Origin: Streptomyces sp. STR69
GTDB lineage: Bacteria > Actinomycetota > Actinomycetes > Streptomycetales > Streptomycetaceae
Assembly (NCBI RefSeq): GCF_024519455.1
Contig: NZ_JALJRY010000001.1
Coordinates: 74,972-138,971 of the forward strand
Direction of reading: 5' to 3'
Length of the DNA: 64,000 bases
Part shown: positions 1-9,503 of the stretch, in pieces
Layout of the letters: each line of letters begins with the position of its first letter
Position numbering within the stretch: the first letter of the stretch is position 1
Program-made: the position numbers and the translations under genes
Notes under the pieces: generated by a model
Seen by the model: the letters and a program-made list of their open reading frames with translations, nothing else
What the model was told of the DNA's origin: nothing
The model's database searches: none

Positions 1-13
1 ACCGTTCGAACAT
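1..13 (-). CDS. Start of a Clp N-terminal-domain protein (5' end only)
   Basis: Only the first codons are in the window. The minus strand reads ATG TTC GAA CGG (Met-Phe-Glu-Arg), and this ATG overlaps the TGA of the HTH gene in an ATGA arrangement, so the two are translationally coupled. ClpC-like proteins and their Clp N-domain relatives typically begin MFERF. From memory, small HTH genes of this type in Streptomyces are often followed by a Clp N-domain protein. The identity rests on four residues plus that context, so it is tentative. Confidence 0.4.
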
Positions 14-222
14 CACTGCCTCCCGTACTTCTTGTGCACGGCCTGCCTGCTGACTCCGAGTTCCGCGGCGATCTCCTGCCACGACCAGCCCTGATTGCGC
101 GCACTGCGCACCTGCACCGCCTCCAGTTGCTCCACCAGCTTGCGGAGCGCGGAGACGGCACGGAGGCCGACCCGTGGATCACGGTCACCCGCGCGCTCGG
201 CGAGATCCGTTGCTTCGGTCAT
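13..222 (-). CDS. Small helix-turn-helix regulator
   Basis: A 69-residue protein with an acidic N-terminal helix and a C-terminal HTH (residues about 45-66, ...SWQEIAAELGVSRQAVHKKYG). The HTH resembles sigma-70 region 4-like or MerR-like small DNA-binding proteins. It is followed without a gap by a probable Clp N-domain gene that runs off the left edge. Two tandem TGTCAAC-N4-GTTGAC palindromes lie just upstream of its start codon, so it probably represses its own operon. The family function is not established from the sequence; a DNA-binding regulator of a Clp-like partner is an inference. Confidence 0.75.
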   Translation of the reverse strand: MTEATDLAERAGDRDPRVGLRAVSALRKLVEQLEAVQVRSARNQGWSWQEIAAELGVSRQAVHKKYGRQ

Positions 223-224
223 GA

Positions 225-269
225 TGTCAACCTACGTTGACACGCCCTGCATGTCAACCAAAGTTGACG
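225..269. promoter_or_regulatory. Tandem palindromic operator ahead of the HTH gene
   Basis: Two near-identical inverted repeats are visible: TGTCAAC-CTAC-GTTGACA at 225-242 and TGTCAAC-CAAA-GTTGACG at 252-269. Their centres are 27 bp apart. The first ends 3 bp from the start codon of the HTH gene on the minus strand, so a bound protein would block transcription or initiation. The obvious candidate ligand is the HTH protein itself. The palindromes are seen directly; the binding protein is inferred. Confidence 0.65.
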
Positions 270-355
270 GATAGTGCCGGTAAACGCCTGCGGCCGGCCC
301 GAGAAACCGGACCGGCCGCAAAGCCGTGGAACAGAACCGAAGGAAAGGGAGCCCG

Positions 356-1333
356 CTAGCCGTTCGTGAGCACGATCTTGCCGAACTGGCCGCCGGAGTC
401 GAGGCGTTCGAAGCCCTCGCGGGCCCGGTCCAGCGGGAGTACCTCGTCGATGACCGGGCGGACACCCGTCGCGGCGCAGAAGGCGAGCAGGTCCTCCAGC
501 TCGTCCTTGGTGCCCATGGTCGAACCGACGACCTTGAGTTCGAGGAAGAAGATGCGGGTCAGTTCGGCGTGCGAGGGGCGGTCGCCGCTCGTGGCACCGG
601 AGATGACGAGCGTGCCGCCGGGCTTGAGGGACTTCACCGAGTGGGACCAGGTGGCCGCGCCGACGGTCTCGATGACGGCGTCCACGCGCTGCGGCAGCCG
701 AGCCCCCGGCTCCACCGCTTCCAGGGCGCCCAGTTCGAGCGCCCGCTTCCGCTTGGCCTCGTCCCGGCTGGTCGCGAAGACCCGCAGCCCGGCCGCCTTC
801 GCGAGCACGATGGCGGCCGTGGCGACACCGCCGCCCGCGCCCTGCACGAGCACCGAGTCGCCGGGTCGTACCCCGGAGTTGGTGAAGAGCATGCGGTACG
901 CCGTCAGCCAGGCCGTGGGCAGACAGGCGGCCTCGGCGAAGGACAGTTCCTTCGGCTTGGGCAGCACGTTCCACGTCGGTACGGCGACCTGCTCGGCGAA
1001 GGTGCCCTGGTAGTGCTCGGTGAGGATGGAACGGGGTTCCCTGGGCCCGACGCCGTGGCCGGTCTGGCCGATCACGGAGTGCAGGACGACCTCGTTGCCG
1101 TCCTCGTCGACGCCGGCGGCGTCGCAGCCGAGGATCATCGGCAATTTGTCCTCGGCGAGGCCCACGCCGCGCAGGGACCACAGGTCATGGTGATTGAGGG
1201 AGGCGGCCCTGACATCGATGGTGCTCCAGCCCGGCCGGGCCTCGGGGGCGGGGCGCTCCCCCAACTCAAGGCCGGAGAGCGGCTGGTCGCGGTCGATTCG
1301 GGCGGCGTAGACGGCGAACATGACCTTGACCAT
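356..1333 (-). CDS. Zinc-type/quinone oxidoreductase of the MDR superfamily
   Basis: 325 residues with a GroES-like N-terminal domain and a C-terminal Rossmann fold. The NAD(P)-binding signature VQGAGGGVATAAI lies near residues 165-180. The ...SLNHHDLW... element near residue 50 is typical of the family. The four-cysteine structural zinc cluster of classical alcohol dehydrogenases is not apparent, so this is more like a quinone-reductase or zinc-free MDR enzyme. Substrate unknown. The gene is downstream of, and in the same direction as, malic enzyme, but a good terminator between them argues for separate transcription. Confidence 0.85.
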   Translation of the reverse strand: MVKVMFAVYAARIDRDQPLSGLELGERPAPEARPGWSTIDVRAASLNHHDLWSLRGVGLAEDKLPMILGCDAAGVDEDGNEVVLHSVIGQTGHGVGPREPRSILTEHYQGTFAEQVAVPTWNVLPKPKELSFAEAACLPTAWLTAYRMLFTNSGVRPGDSVLVQGAGGGVATAAIVLAKAAGLRVFATSRDEAKRKRALELGALEAVEPGARLPQRVDAVIETVGAATWSHSVKSLKPGGTLVISGATSGDRPSHAELTRIFFLELKVVGSTMGTKDELEDLLAFCAATGVRPVIDEVLPLDRAREGFERLDSGGQFGKIVLTNG

Positions 1334-1530
1334 AGGCTCCGCCGGTTGGCCAGGGAACTACCGGGCGGTGTGACACATGCCCTCTTGCGCAAGGTTGCCG
1401 TGTTCCCGGGGGCTGCGACGGGAAAAGAGGTCAAGCCGCCACGACCCGCAGCCGTCGGCGAACCCGAGCCACCCACAGGAAACGCCCACCCCTCAATCAC
1501 CCGAACGGGCGGGCGGGTGGGCAAAGAAAA

Positions 1531-1556
1531 TGGCCCCGCCCAAGTGGACGGGGCCA
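1531..1556 (-). terminator. Rho-independent terminator after malic enzyme
   Basis: Inverted repeat TGGCCCCG (1531-1538) and CGGGGCCA (1549-1556) with a 10-base loop. Read on the minus strand, the stem is followed by a T-rich run (TTTTCTTTG). It lies 8 bases beyond the malic enzyme stop codon. Confidence 0.8.
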
Positions 1557-1563
1557 AACGCAC

Positions 1564-2787
1564 CTATCTGCGGGCAACACCCTCCGCCCGCGCCGCCGCG
1601 GCAACAGCCGCCGTAACCGCAGGCGCGACCCGCTCATCGAACGGTGACGGAATCACATAGTCCGCGGCGAGATCGTCGCCGACGACACCGGCCAGCGCCT
1701 CGGCCGCCGCGATCTTCATCCCCTCGGTGATCCGAGACGCCCGCACCTGCAGCGCGCCCGCGAAGATGCCCGGGAACGCCAGCACGTTGTTGATCTGGTT
1801 CGGGAAGTCGGACCGGCCCGTGGCGACGACCGCCGCGTACTTGTGCGCCACATCGGGGTGCACCTCGGGGTCCGGGTTGGCCATGGCGAAGACGAACGCG
1901 CCCTCGGCCATGGAAGCCACCGCCGGCTCCGGGACCGTACCGCCGGAGACACCGATGAAGACGTCGGCGCCTTCCAGCGCCGCTTCCAGCGTCCCCGAGA
2001 GCCCCGCCTTGTTGGTGAGCTCGGCGAGTTCCCGCTTGACGGGCGTGAGGTCGTCCCGGTCACGCGAGACGACGCCCTTGCGGTCGGCGACCGCGACGTC
2101 GCCGAGCCCGGCCTCCAGCAGGAACTTGGCGATGGCCACCCCGGCCGCGCCCGCGCCGGAGATGACGGCCCGCAGGTCGCCCAGTTCGCGCCCGGTCAGC
2201 TTCGCCGCGTTCCGCAGGGCCGCGAGCGTCACGATCGCCGTACCGTGCTGGTCGTCGTGGAAGACCGGGATGTCGAGCCGCTCCTGGAGCCTGCGCTCGA
2301 TCTCGAAGCAGCGCGGCGCCGAGATGTCCTCCAGGTTGACGCCCCCGAAGGAGGGCGCGAGGCGCACCACGGTCTCGATGATCTCGTCGACGCCGGTGCA
2401 GGCCAGCGCGATCGGCACCGCGTCCACGCCGCCGAACTGCTTGAACAGGATGGCCTTGCCCTCCATGACGGGGAGGGAGGCCTCGGGACCGATGTCACCG
2501 AGTCCGAGCACCGCCGTACCGTCCGTCACGACGGCGACCACGGACGACTTCCAGGTGTAGTCGTGGACGAGTTCCGGCTGCTCCGCGATGGCGGTGCACA
2601 CGCGCGCGACGCCGGGTGTGTATGCGAGGGACAGGTCGTCCTTGTCACGGATCGGCACGGTGGCCTGCACGGCCATCTTGCCGCCGCGGTGCAGCGCGAA
2701 CGCAGGATCGAAGGAATCGAGGGGCTCGGCCCCGCCGTCCTGATCCGTACTGCTGTCGCTGCGAGGATTGACGATCTCCGCTGCCAC
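1564..2787 (-). CDS. NAD(P)-dependent malic enzyme
   Basis: A 407-residue cytosolic enzyme that oxidatively decarboxylates malate to pyruvate, linking the TCA cycle with gluconeogenesis and NADPH supply. It shows the malic enzyme N-terminal domain (SLAYTPGVARVC near residue 55, VTDGTAVLGLGDIG near 87) and an NAD-binding domain with the GAGAAGVAIA motif near 210. The length is usual for the short bacterial type without a phosphotransacetylase domain. The N-terminal ~25 residues are poorly conserved. It is transcribed divergently from the amino-acid ABC transporter and ends at a strong terminator. Confidence 0.95.
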   Translation of the reverse strand: MAAEIVNPRSDSSTDQDGGAEPLDSFDPAFALHRGGKMAVQATVPIRDKDDLSLAYTPGVARVCTAIAEQPELVHDYTWKSSVVAVVTDGTAVLGLGDIGPEASLPVMEGKAILFKQFGGVDAVPIALACTGVDEIIETVVRLAPSFGGVNLEDISAPRCFEIERRLQERLDIPVFHDDQHGTAIVTLAALRNAAKLTGRELGDLRAVISGAGAAGVAIAKFLLEAGLGDVAVADRKGVVSRDRDDLTPVKRELAELTNKAGLSGTLEAALEGADVFIGVSGGTVPEPAVASMAEGAFVFAMANPDPEVHPDVAHKYAAVVATGRSDFPNQINNVLAFPGIFAGALQVRASRITEGMKIAAAEALAGVVGDDLAADYVIPSPFDERVAPAVTAAVAAAARAEGVARR

Positions 2788-3288
2788 TTTGTCTTACCCC
2801 TTAGGTCTTCATTGATTTGAGGGTGGCCACTCCCTGGTGAGGGGTGGGCGGGCACCGCGCAGGGCCCAGAGAGTTGATGCGTACGAGCACCTGCGCGACG
2901 GGCGCGCCGCACACGCGCCCTGAGCCCCGGATGAGGGGTGTAAAGAACCTTCTTACCGGACGGACGGCACCGAGGACGAGTCCAATAGGCGCAAGGTCAC
3001 ATCTCGTCGGCCGAGGGCGGAACGATGATCGATCACATCGTGAGACATACCGAAGATCTTCCGGCCGGAAGGAGTGATTCCAGCAGATGGTCCGCGATCA
3101 GGGCGTCCTGATGTACCGACCTGATGCGATTCGGGGTTCACCCGTTATCCGATTTTGACATGGGTAGTCCCCTGAATGGTTCAGTCCGAATGGCAAGATG
3201 CCCTAATCACACGAGGTCGCGACACCCGAAGGTGTGTGTTCTCGTCGACCCGTCGGCACCGCCATCCATCCCGCCGGAGGAACCCACC
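2788..3288. promoter_or_regulatory. Divergent promoter region, malic enzyme / amino-acid transporter
   Basis: About 500 bp without a convincing gene. It must hold the promoters of malic enzyme (leftwards) and the ABC transporter operon (rightwards). A small AAGAA-CC-TTCTT palindrome occurs near 2945. A long open frame extends upstream of the transporter gene here, but it lacks a ribosome binding site and a plausible signal-peptide start, so I read it as chance. No consensus operator that I can name is present. Confidence 0.5.
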
Positions 3289-4248
3289 ATGACCGCACGC
3301 TTCACCCGTCGTACGACCGCCGCGCACACCCGGCTCACAGCGGTCGGTGCGATCGCGGTCGCCGGCACCCTGCTGCTCACCGGCTGCGGTGACCACACGG
3401 ACAAGAGCAGCAGCAGCTCCGAGTCGCCGTCGTCCTCGGCCCCGCTCGCGAGCAAGCTCCCCGCCGACATCCGCAAGGCGGGTGTCATCCAGGTCGGCTC
3501 GGACATCGCATACCCGCCGGTCGAATACATGGACAACGGCAAGGCCGTCGGTATCGACCCGGACATCGCGGACGCGCTCGGCAAGCAGCTCGGCGTGAAG
3601 TTCGAGTTCCAGAACGGCAAGTTCGACAACCTGATCGTGGGCCTCCAGGCCAAGCGCTTCCAGGTGCTCATGTCGGCGATGAACGACACCAAGGCCCGCC
3701 AGGACGGCATCAACTCGGACACCGGCAAGAAGGTCGGCGACGGCGTCGACTTCGTCGACTACTTCACCGCCGGTACGTCGATCCTCGTCCAGAAGGGCAA
3801 CCCGAAGGGCATCAAGTCGCTCGACGACCTGTGCGGCAAGGTCGTGGCCCTGCAGAAGGGCACGACGTCCGAGGGCATCGCCAAGACGCAGAGCAAGAAG
3901 TGTACGACCGACGGCAAGAAGGCCATCAGCCTGCAGACCTTCGACACCGACCCCGAGGCGCTGCTGCGTCTGAAGCAGGGCGCGTCCGTCGCCGACCTGA
4001 ACGACTTCCCGGTGGCGGCCTACAACGCGAAGACCTCCAGCGGCGGCAAGGACTTCGAGGTCGTCGGCGACCAGATCGAGGCGGGCCCGTACGGCATCGC
4101 CGTCAGCAAGACCAACACCCAGCTGCGCGACGCCCTCCAGGCCGCGCTCGCCGCGATCATGAAGAACGGCGAGTACACCAAGATCCTGCAGAAGTGGAAC
4201 GTCACGGACGGCGCGGTCACCGAGGCCAAGATCAACGGCGGCTCCTGA
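3289..4248 (+). CDS. Polar amino-acid ABC transporter, substrate-binding lipoprotein
   Basis: 319 residues starting at the ATG preceded by GGAGG (3276-3280). An open frame runs further upstream, but the signal sequence begins here. It has a basic n-region, a hydrophobic stretch and the lipobox LLTGC (Cys about residue 30), then a Ser-rich linker and a periplasmic-binding fold of the SBP_bac_3 type (IRKAGVIQVGSDIAYPPVEY near 65-85). It would sit on the outer membrane face and deliver a polar amino acid to the permease encoded 28 bp downstream. The exact ligand cannot be read from the sequence. Confidence 0.93.
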   Translation: MTARFTRRTTAAHTRLTAVGAIAVAGTLLLTGCGDHTDKSSSSSESPSSSAPLASKLPADIRKAGVIQVGSDIAYPPVEYMDNGKAVGIDPDIADALGKQLGVKFEFQNGKFDNLIVGLQAKRFQVLMSAMNDTKARQDGINSDTGKKVGDGVDFVDYFTAGTSILVQKGNPKGIKSLDDLCGKVVALQKGTTSEGIAKTQSKKCTTDGKKAISLQTFDTDPEALLRLKQGASVADLNDFPVAAYNAKTSSGGKDFEVVGDQIEAGPYGIAVSKTNTQLRDALQAALAAIMKNGEYTKILQKWNVTDGAVTEAKINGGS

Positions 4249-4276
4249 TCCCGCGCGACGCTGAAAGGCAGTCACC

Positions 4277-5212
4277 GTGACTGAGATTTCCGACCGGGTT
4301 CCGCCACCCGCACCCTCGGTACCGCCCGAGCAGATCAAGGCCATCCCGGTCCGCCACTACGGCCGCTGGGTGGCCGGGGTCGTGATCATCGGCCTGCTGG
4401 TGCTGATCGGGATCGCGTTCTCCAACGCGAAGATCAACTACAGCGTGATCCCCGACTATCTCTTCGACCCGGGCATCGTGGCCGGCGCCTGGACCACGCT
4501 GTACATCTCCGTGCTCGCAATGGTCCTCGGCGTCGTGCTCGGCATCGTCATCGCGGTGATGCGGCTGTCGTCGAACCCGGTCACCAGCACCGTGGCCTGG
4601 TTCTACATCTGGTTCTTCCGCGGTACCCCGGTCCTGGTGCAGCTGCTGCTCTGGTACAACATCGCGCTGGTCTTCCCCGTCCTGAACCTCGGGTTCTACA
4701 AGGACGAGATGAACCAGGTGATGACGCCGGTCCTGACGGCGCTGCTCGGGCTCGGCCTGAACGAGGCCGCCTACATGTCCGAGATCGTCCGGGCCGGCAT
4801 CCAGTCGGTCGACGAGGGCCAGACGGAGGCGTCGCACGCCCTGGGTATGACGCAGAGCAAGACGCTGCGCCGGGTGGTCCTCCCGCAGGCGATGCGGGTC
4901 ATCATCCCGCCGACCGGCAACGAGTTCATCAACATGCTGAAGACCTCGTCCCTGGCCTACGCCGTCCAGCTCCCCGAGCTGATCAAGAAGGCCACGGACA
5001 TCTCCAGCACCTCGCTGGCGGTCGTCGAGATGTACTTCGTGGCGTGCATCTGGTACCTGTTCCTGACCACGGTCTTCAGCATCGTGCAGTACTACGTCGA
5101 GCGCCGTTACGCCCGCGGTTCGAGCCGCAGTCTGCCGCCGACCCCGCTGCAGCGGATGCGGAAGTACCTCCGCATGTTCGGCTCGTTCCGCCGCCCGGAG
5201 GTGGCCCGATGA
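4277..5212 (+). CDS. Polar amino-acid ABC transporter, permease
   Basis: 311 residues from GTG. The N-terminal cytoplasmic tail is proline-rich, followed by one extra membrane segment and the HisM/GlnP-type permease domain. Its EAA loop (about residues 175-205, ...[22 protein letters not shown]) contacts the ATPase. It is the second gene of an operon; its TGA overlaps the ATG of the ATPase gene (ATGA at 5209-5212), which implies translational coupling. Confidence 0.93.
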   Translation: MTEISDRVPPPAPSVPPEQIKAIPVRHYGRWVAGVVIIGLLVLIGIAFSNAKINYSVIPDYLFDPGIVAGAWTTLYISVLAMVLGVVLGIVIAVMRLSSNPVTSTVAWFYIWFFRGTPVLVQLLLWYNIALVFPVLNLGFYKDEMNQVMTPVLTALLGLGLNEAAYMSEIVRAGIQSVDEGQTEASHALGMTQSKTLRRVVLPQAMRVIIPPTGNEFINMLKTSSLAYAVQLPELIKKATDISSTSLAVVEMYFVACIWYLFLTTVFSIVQYYVERRYARGSSRSLPPTPLQRMRKYLRMFGSFRRPEVAR

Positions 5213-6009
5213 CCAGTCTCGCCAAGGACATCGCCCCGGGCACCGGCGGCCACCCGATGGTCAGGGCCGAGGCCGTGCACAAGTCGTTCGGACTGTCGCA
5301 CGTCCTCAAGGGCATCGACCTGGAGGTGAACCCCCGCGAGGTGTTCTGCCTGGTCGGCCCGTCCGGCTCCGGCAAGTCCACCTTCCTGCGGTGCATCAAC
5401 CACCTGGAGAAGATCAATTCCGGGCGGCTGTACGTCGACGGCCGGCTCGTCGGCTACCGGCAACAGGGCGACAAGCTCTACGAGTTGAAGGAGAAGGAGG
5501 TCTCCGCGCAGCGGCGGGACATCGGCATGGTGTTCCAGCGCTTCAACCTCTTCCCGCACATGACGGCGCTGGAGAACGTCATGGAGGCGCCGGTCCAGGT
5601 CAAGCGCGAGACCAAGGCCGTGGCGCGGGAACGGGCGCAGCAGCTGCTGGACCGCGTGGGTCTCGGCGACCGCACCGGCCACTACCCCTCCCAACTCTCC
5701 GGCGGCCAGCAGCAGCGCGTCGCGATCGCCCGGGCGCTGGCGATGCAGCCCAAACTGATGCTCTTCGACGAGCCGACCTCGGCGCTCGACCCGGAGCTGG
5801 TCGGCGAGGTGCTGGACGTGATGCGGGACCTCGCGGCGGACGGCATGACGATGATCGTCGTCACCCACGAGATGGGCTTCGCCCGCGAGGTCGGCGACTC
5901 GCTGGTCTTCATGGACGACGGCGTGGTGGTCGAGTCCGGCCACCCGCGCGAGGTCCTGATGAACCCGCAGCAGGAGCGGACCAAGTCGTTCCTCTCCAAG
6001 GTGCTCTGA
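5209..6009 (+). CDS. Polar amino-acid ABC transporter, ATP-binding protein
   Basis: 266 residues. Walker [10 protein letters not shown] near residue 50, signature [15 protein letters not shown] near 165 and Walker [13 protein letters not shown] are all intact. It belongs to the GlnQ/HisP-type ATPases. An ATG at 5209 overlapping the permease stop is the natural start; a longer open frame upstream runs through the permease gene in another frame and is rejected. The operon ends at a perfect hairpin 28 bp downstream. Confidence 0.95.
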   Translation: MTSLAKDIAPGTGGHPMVRAEAVHKSFGLSHVLKGIDLEVNPREVFCLVGPSGSGKSTFLRCINHLEKINSGRLYVDGRLVGYRQQGDKLYELKEKEVSAQRRDIGMVFQRFNLFPHMTALENVMEAPVQVKRETKAVARERAQQLLDRVGLGDRTGHYPSQLSGGQQQRVAIARALAMQPKLMLFDEPTSALDPELVGEVLDVMRDLAADGMTMIVVTHEMGFAREVGDSLVFMDDGVVVESGHPREVLMNPQQERTKSFLSKVL

Positions 6010-6036
6010 CCCTCACGCAGTGGGACTGCGCCCTTC

Positions 6037-6066
6037 ACTCCGCCATGCAGATCCGCATGGCGGAGT
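6037..6066 (+). terminator. Terminator of the amino-acid transporter operon
   Basis: Perfect 12-bp stem ACTCCGCCATGC / GCATGGCGGAGT with a 6-base loop, 28 bp after the ATPase stop. The tail is GTGTGTAGTTT rather than a clean T run, as is common in Streptomyces. Confidence 0.8.
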
Positions 6067-6142
6067 GTGTAGTTTCCGGCGCGACCATCGCTGTCGCCCG
6101 GCGACCGAAAAGAGCCGCCCTCTCTCCGTGAAGGAGACCCGC

Positions 6143-6805
6143 GTGAAGGTCAAGAAGAGGTTCCTCGCAGTCGTACCACTGGCCCTGGCGATGGTCGTCG
6201 GCGTGAACACCCAGGCGAACGCGGTGACCAAGCACACGACGACCAAGACGTACAGCGGCGGCTTCTCGGCCTGGTCCTCGCCTCTGGGCCGGTGCGTCAC
6301 GCTCACCATCACCGGAAAGATGTCGTACCGCTGGTGGCTCAAACAGCCGAACACCGGCCGCAAGGACATCTGGATCGACCAGCTCAAGCTCGGCAACCCC
6401 CAGCTGAAGATGATCGTCAGAGGCAAGTGCGACGGCGGCCACGCGGCGTACCGGAACGTGGACAGCGCCACGATGTCGCAGTACATCTACGACCACGGGT
6501 GCAACGTCCACACGGCCATCACGGTCAACACGCCGTTCGCCGTGGGTCTGACGCCGACCAAGACGTGCGGCCGTATCAAGGCGGCCAAGGCCTCGTCCTC
6601 GTTCCACCGGAAGGGCCACTACTACATCCAGAACAACACGCACTCCACCGTCGCCTTCAAGCCGGGAAGCACCCTGGACGCCAGGCCCTACCCGGGGCAC
6701 AAGGAGATCTGCCTGAAGGACGACGTGGCCGCCCGGGTGGTCCTCGGCAACCAGGACGACGGGTTCAGCAAAGCACTCAACGTCTGCGTGAAGGTTTTCA
6801 GTTAG
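6143..6805 (+). CDS. Secreted protein of unknown function
   Basis: 220 residues from the GTG at 6143, chosen because AAGGAGA lies 6 bases upstream and the protein then begins with a clean signal peptide (MKVKKR..., hydrophobic core, cleavage near ANA at residue 27-28). The mature part is about 190 residues, basic, rich in Thr, Lys and Gly, with about six cysteines that could form disulfides. I recognise no family. It lies between the transporter terminator and a SARP regulator, but nothing shows a functional link. Confidence 0.75.
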   Translation: MKVKKRFLAVVPLALAMVVGVNTQANAVTKHTTTKTYSGGFSAWSSPLGRCVTLTITGKMSYRWWLKQPNTGRKDIWIDQLKLGNPQLKMIVRGKCDGGHAAYRNVDSATMSQYIYDHGCNVHTAITVNTPFAVGLTPTKTCGRIKAAKASSSFHRKGHYYIQNNTHSTVAFKPGSTLDARPYPGHKEICLKDDVAARVVLGNQDDGFSKALNVCVKVFS

Positions 6806-6899
6806 CAAAGGATCCGTCGACTGGTAAACCAGAAGGCGGAACGACGGACTCCCCTGTGTATTAGTGTGCACAAGATGCTGAACACGGGGGTGTTCTACG

Positions 6900-8624
6900 G
6901 TGAGATACCGGATACTCGGACAGTTGCGCGTGTGTACGGAGACAGGGGAACGGCTTGCATTGCAACGCCGCAAACCCCGTCTCCTGCTCGCGGCCATGCT
7001 GCTGCACAACGGCCGTACCGTCTCCACCCGCGAGCTGACGGCGGCACTGTGGGGAGACACACCACCGCCGTCGGCCCGGGCAAATCTGCAGGCCTACGTC
7101 TCGACTCTGCGCGTGCTCCTGGGCGCCTCCCGGCTCATCACGACACATGACGGCTACCGCCTTCTCGTCGAGCCGGACGACCTCGACGCGGATGTCTTCG
7201 AACGGCTCGTCGGCGAGGCCCGGACGGCGGCGCGCACGGGTCGGCCGCGGGATGCAGTGCGCTGCTTCACGGCGGCACTGGACCTGTGGCAGGGCGACGT
7301 CCTGGAGACACTGGAGCTGACCGAGCCCCTGCACGACGCGACCGCCGGGCTGCGGGAGTTGCGCCTGTCGGCGGAGGACGAACTCATGGACGCGCACCTC
7401 GACGCCGGTGAACACACCCACGTCGTCGCCGAGTTCAGGCGGCTGGTGCGGGCCGAACCGTTCCGTGAAGGCCGGTGGGGCCGGCTGATGACGGCCCTCC
7501 ACAGGTGCGGTCGCGACAAGGAGGCGCTGGAGGCGTACCAGGAGCTGTACACCTTCCTCGACGGTGAACTCGGGGTCGGGCCCTGCGCGGAACTGCGGGC
7601 GCTGCACGGCGGCATCCTCGCGGCGGCCGATGCCGGTACGGGGTGGGCCGCGACGGCCGTGGAAACCCCCTGGAGGGGAGTACGGCCGTATGTCACCGTG
7701 GTCGGCCGGGATCACGAGCGTGCCGAACTCCGCGAACTCGCCCTCCGCGGAGGGCTCGTGACCGTCACCGGTCCCGGTGGCTGCGGCAAGTCGGCACTGG
7801 CGCTGGACACCGCGCGCACGCTGACCGCCGGTTTCCCGGGCGGGGTGACCGTCGTCAGCCCCGTCGCGGCCGGTACGGCCCTCCCCGCCGTACCGCCCGG
7901 TCCCGGCACCGGGCCGCGCGCGCTGTTCGTGCTGGACGACTGCGAGGACCTGCCCGACGCCGCCGCCCTGGCCCGCGGTCTGCTCTCCCGGCCCGGCAGC
8001 ACCGTGGTGGCGACCTCGCGCTCTCCGCTGCGCATCAGCGGAGAGGTGACGTGGCCGTTGAGCCCCTTGCCCACTCCGAAGGCGAGCGAGGAGACGGCCG
8101 CCACCCGGCTGTTCGTGCAGCGGGCCGTACAGGCGACGGCCGGCTCCCGGACCACGGCGCCGCGCCCCGCGCTGGTGGCGAGAATCTGCCGCCGCCTCGA
8201 CGGACTGCCGTTGGCCATCGAACTCGCCGCGGCCCGGCTGCGCGTGTTCTCCCTCCCGGAGCTCGCCGACCGGCTGGACACGGGCCTGGACTGCCTGCTG
8301 CCCCACACCGCCGACGCGCGCGGACAGGACACCCTCACGTCCGCCCTCAGCCGGGATCACGCCCGCCTCTGCTCGCACGAGCGCCAACTGCTGCGGCTTC
8401 TCGCCGAAACGGAGGGGGTGTTCAGCCTGTCCGACGTGGAGGCCGCGGCGGAACCGTATCTCCTCCCCGGCTGCGCGCTGCAGGCACTGGCCGCGCTCGT
8501 GGAGCAGTCGTTCGTGCACTCGCTGGACACGCCGGCCGGCCGAAGGTTCCGGCTGCTGGCGCCGACCCGGGCATTCGTCGCGCATCTGACCGCGCGGCGG
8601 CCGAAGTTGGAGACCAGGGGATAG
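6900..8624 (+). CDS. SARP-family regulator with NB-ARC ATPase domain (AfsR-like)
   Basis: 574 residues from GTG. An OmpR-type winged-helix DNA-binding domain (1-90) is followed by a bacterial transcriptional activation domain (about 95-245). An NB-ARC/AAA-type module carries the P-loop GPGGCGKSAL near residue 290 and a VLDDCED Walker B near 340. It ends near residue 575 and lacks the TPR array of full AfsR, so it is a medium-length SARP. No TTA codon was seen. No biosynthetic cluster flanks it, so it is likely an orphan regulator; target unknown. Confidence 0.88.
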   Translation: MRYRILGQLRVCTETGERLALQRRKPRLLLAAMLLHNGRTVSTRELTAALWGDTPPPSARANLQAYVSTLRVLLGASRLITTHDGYRLLVEPDDLDADVFERLVGEARTAARTGRPRDAVRCFTAALDLWQGDVLETLELTEPLHDATAGLRELRLSAEDELMDAHLDAGEHTHVVAEFRRLVRAEPFREGRWGRLMTALHRCGRDKEALEAYQELYTFLDGELGVGPCAELRALHGGILAAADAGTGWAATAVETPWRGVRPYVTVVGRDHERAELRELALRGGLVTVTGPGGCGKSALALDTARTLTAGFPGGVTVVSPVAAGTALPAVPPGPGTGPRALFVLDDCEDLPDAAALARGLLSRPGSTVVATSRSPLRISGEVTWPLSPLPTPKASEETAATRLFVQRAVQATAGSRTTAPRPALVARICRRLDGLPLAIELAAARLRVFSLPELADRLDTGLDCLLPHTADARGQDTLTSALSRDHARLCSHERQLLRLLAETEGVFSLSDVEAAAEPYLLPGCALQALAALVEQSFVHSLDTPAGRRFRLLAPTRAFVAHLTARRPKLETRG

Positions 8625-8630
8625 GCAGAC

Positions 8631-9389
8631 CTACTTCAGCGCCAGCAACAACGTGTCCGACGGCGAGCACCACACCGCCCGCGCCTCCCCGAACCCCTGC
8701 TCGCACAGCACGCGCGCGTGCCATGCGGCCGAGGGCATGTCACCGTCCGCGTGGGCGCCGTAGATCTCGAAGCGGCGGGCGGTCGGTTCGGCGAGAACGG
8801 GGTCCTGGGCGGCGAGTTGCCACCACTCGGCCCAGTCGAGGGCGCCGTTCCGCTGGGCCTGTTCCATCCGGGCACGGCTGCGGGTGCGCTCGATCGCGTT
8901 GATCCGCGGCGTGCTGTCGTCGATCATGTGGTCGGCGTTCATGAACACGCCGCCGTAGCGGACGAGTTCGGCGAGTTGGCCGTAGAGGTTGGCGAGGGGT
9001 TCGCTGTGCAGCCAGTGCAGGGCCGTGGCGGTGAGGACGGCGTCGTACGAGTCGTACGGCAGCTTCCTCGTCCACTGCGGGTCCTTGAGGTCGGCCGTGA
9101 CGAAGGAGACCCGCTCGTCGCCCTCGAAGGTGCCGCGGGCGATGGCGAGGAGGGCGGGATCGAGGTCGACGCCGGTACTGGTGGCGTTCGGGAAGCGGGC
9201 CAGCAGCCGGGCCGTGATGCTGCCGGTGCCGCAGGCGAGGTCGAGGACGCGTGGCTCGGGTCCGACGCTCGCCTCGACCATGTCGAGCATGATCCGGAAG
9301 CGGTCCTCCCGGTCGGGCATGTACCACTCCTGCTGCCGGTCCCAGCTCTCCTGCCAGGACTGCCAGTCGGTTCCGACACCGGTCGTCAT
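8631..9389 (-). CDS. Class I SAM-dependent methyltransferase
   Basis: 252 residues from the ATG at 9389, chosen because a GGGGGTCC ribosome binding site lies just upstream; an upstream extension is possible but unsupported. The SAM-binding motif VLDLACGTGS is at residues 48-57, with an acidic second motif (TGVDLDP) near 75. It resembles trans-aconitate- or Tam-like methyltransferases of the Methyltransf_25 group. Substrate unknown. It converges on the SARP gene with only 6 bp between the stops. Confidence 0.88.
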   Translation of the reverse strand: MTTGVGTDWQSWQESWDRQQEWYMPDREDRFRIMLDMVEASVGPEPRVLDLACGTGSITARLLARFPNATSTGVDLDPALLAIARGTFEGDERVSFVTADLKDPQWTRKLPYDSYDAVLTATALHWLHSEPLANLYGQLAELVRYGGVFMNADHMIDDSTPRINAIERTRSRARMEQAQRNGALDWAEWWQLAAQDPVLAEPTARRFEIYGAHADGDMPSAAWHARVLCEQGFGEARAVWCSPSDTLLLALK

Positions 9390-9503
9390 GAGGACCCCCT
9401 GTCCACGCGCTGTCACAATTCCACTGCCGTAATACCCTGGAAGCACGATCAGCTGTTACCCGACCGCATCCACGACCATAGAGCGCCTCCGTAAGGACTA
9501 CAA

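Noticed and set aside
219..1181. Long antisense open frames across many genes (for example 219-1181, 3181-4344, 6861-8585, 20435-21355, 50622-52913)
   Set aside because: They are shadows of high-GC genes on the opposite strand: Arg/Ala/Gly-rich, without ribosome binding sites, and overlapping full-length recognisable proteins.
3124..3288. In-frame extension upstream of the amino-acid binding lipoprotein
   Set aside because: The GGAGG site and the signal peptide with lipobox fix the start at 3289.
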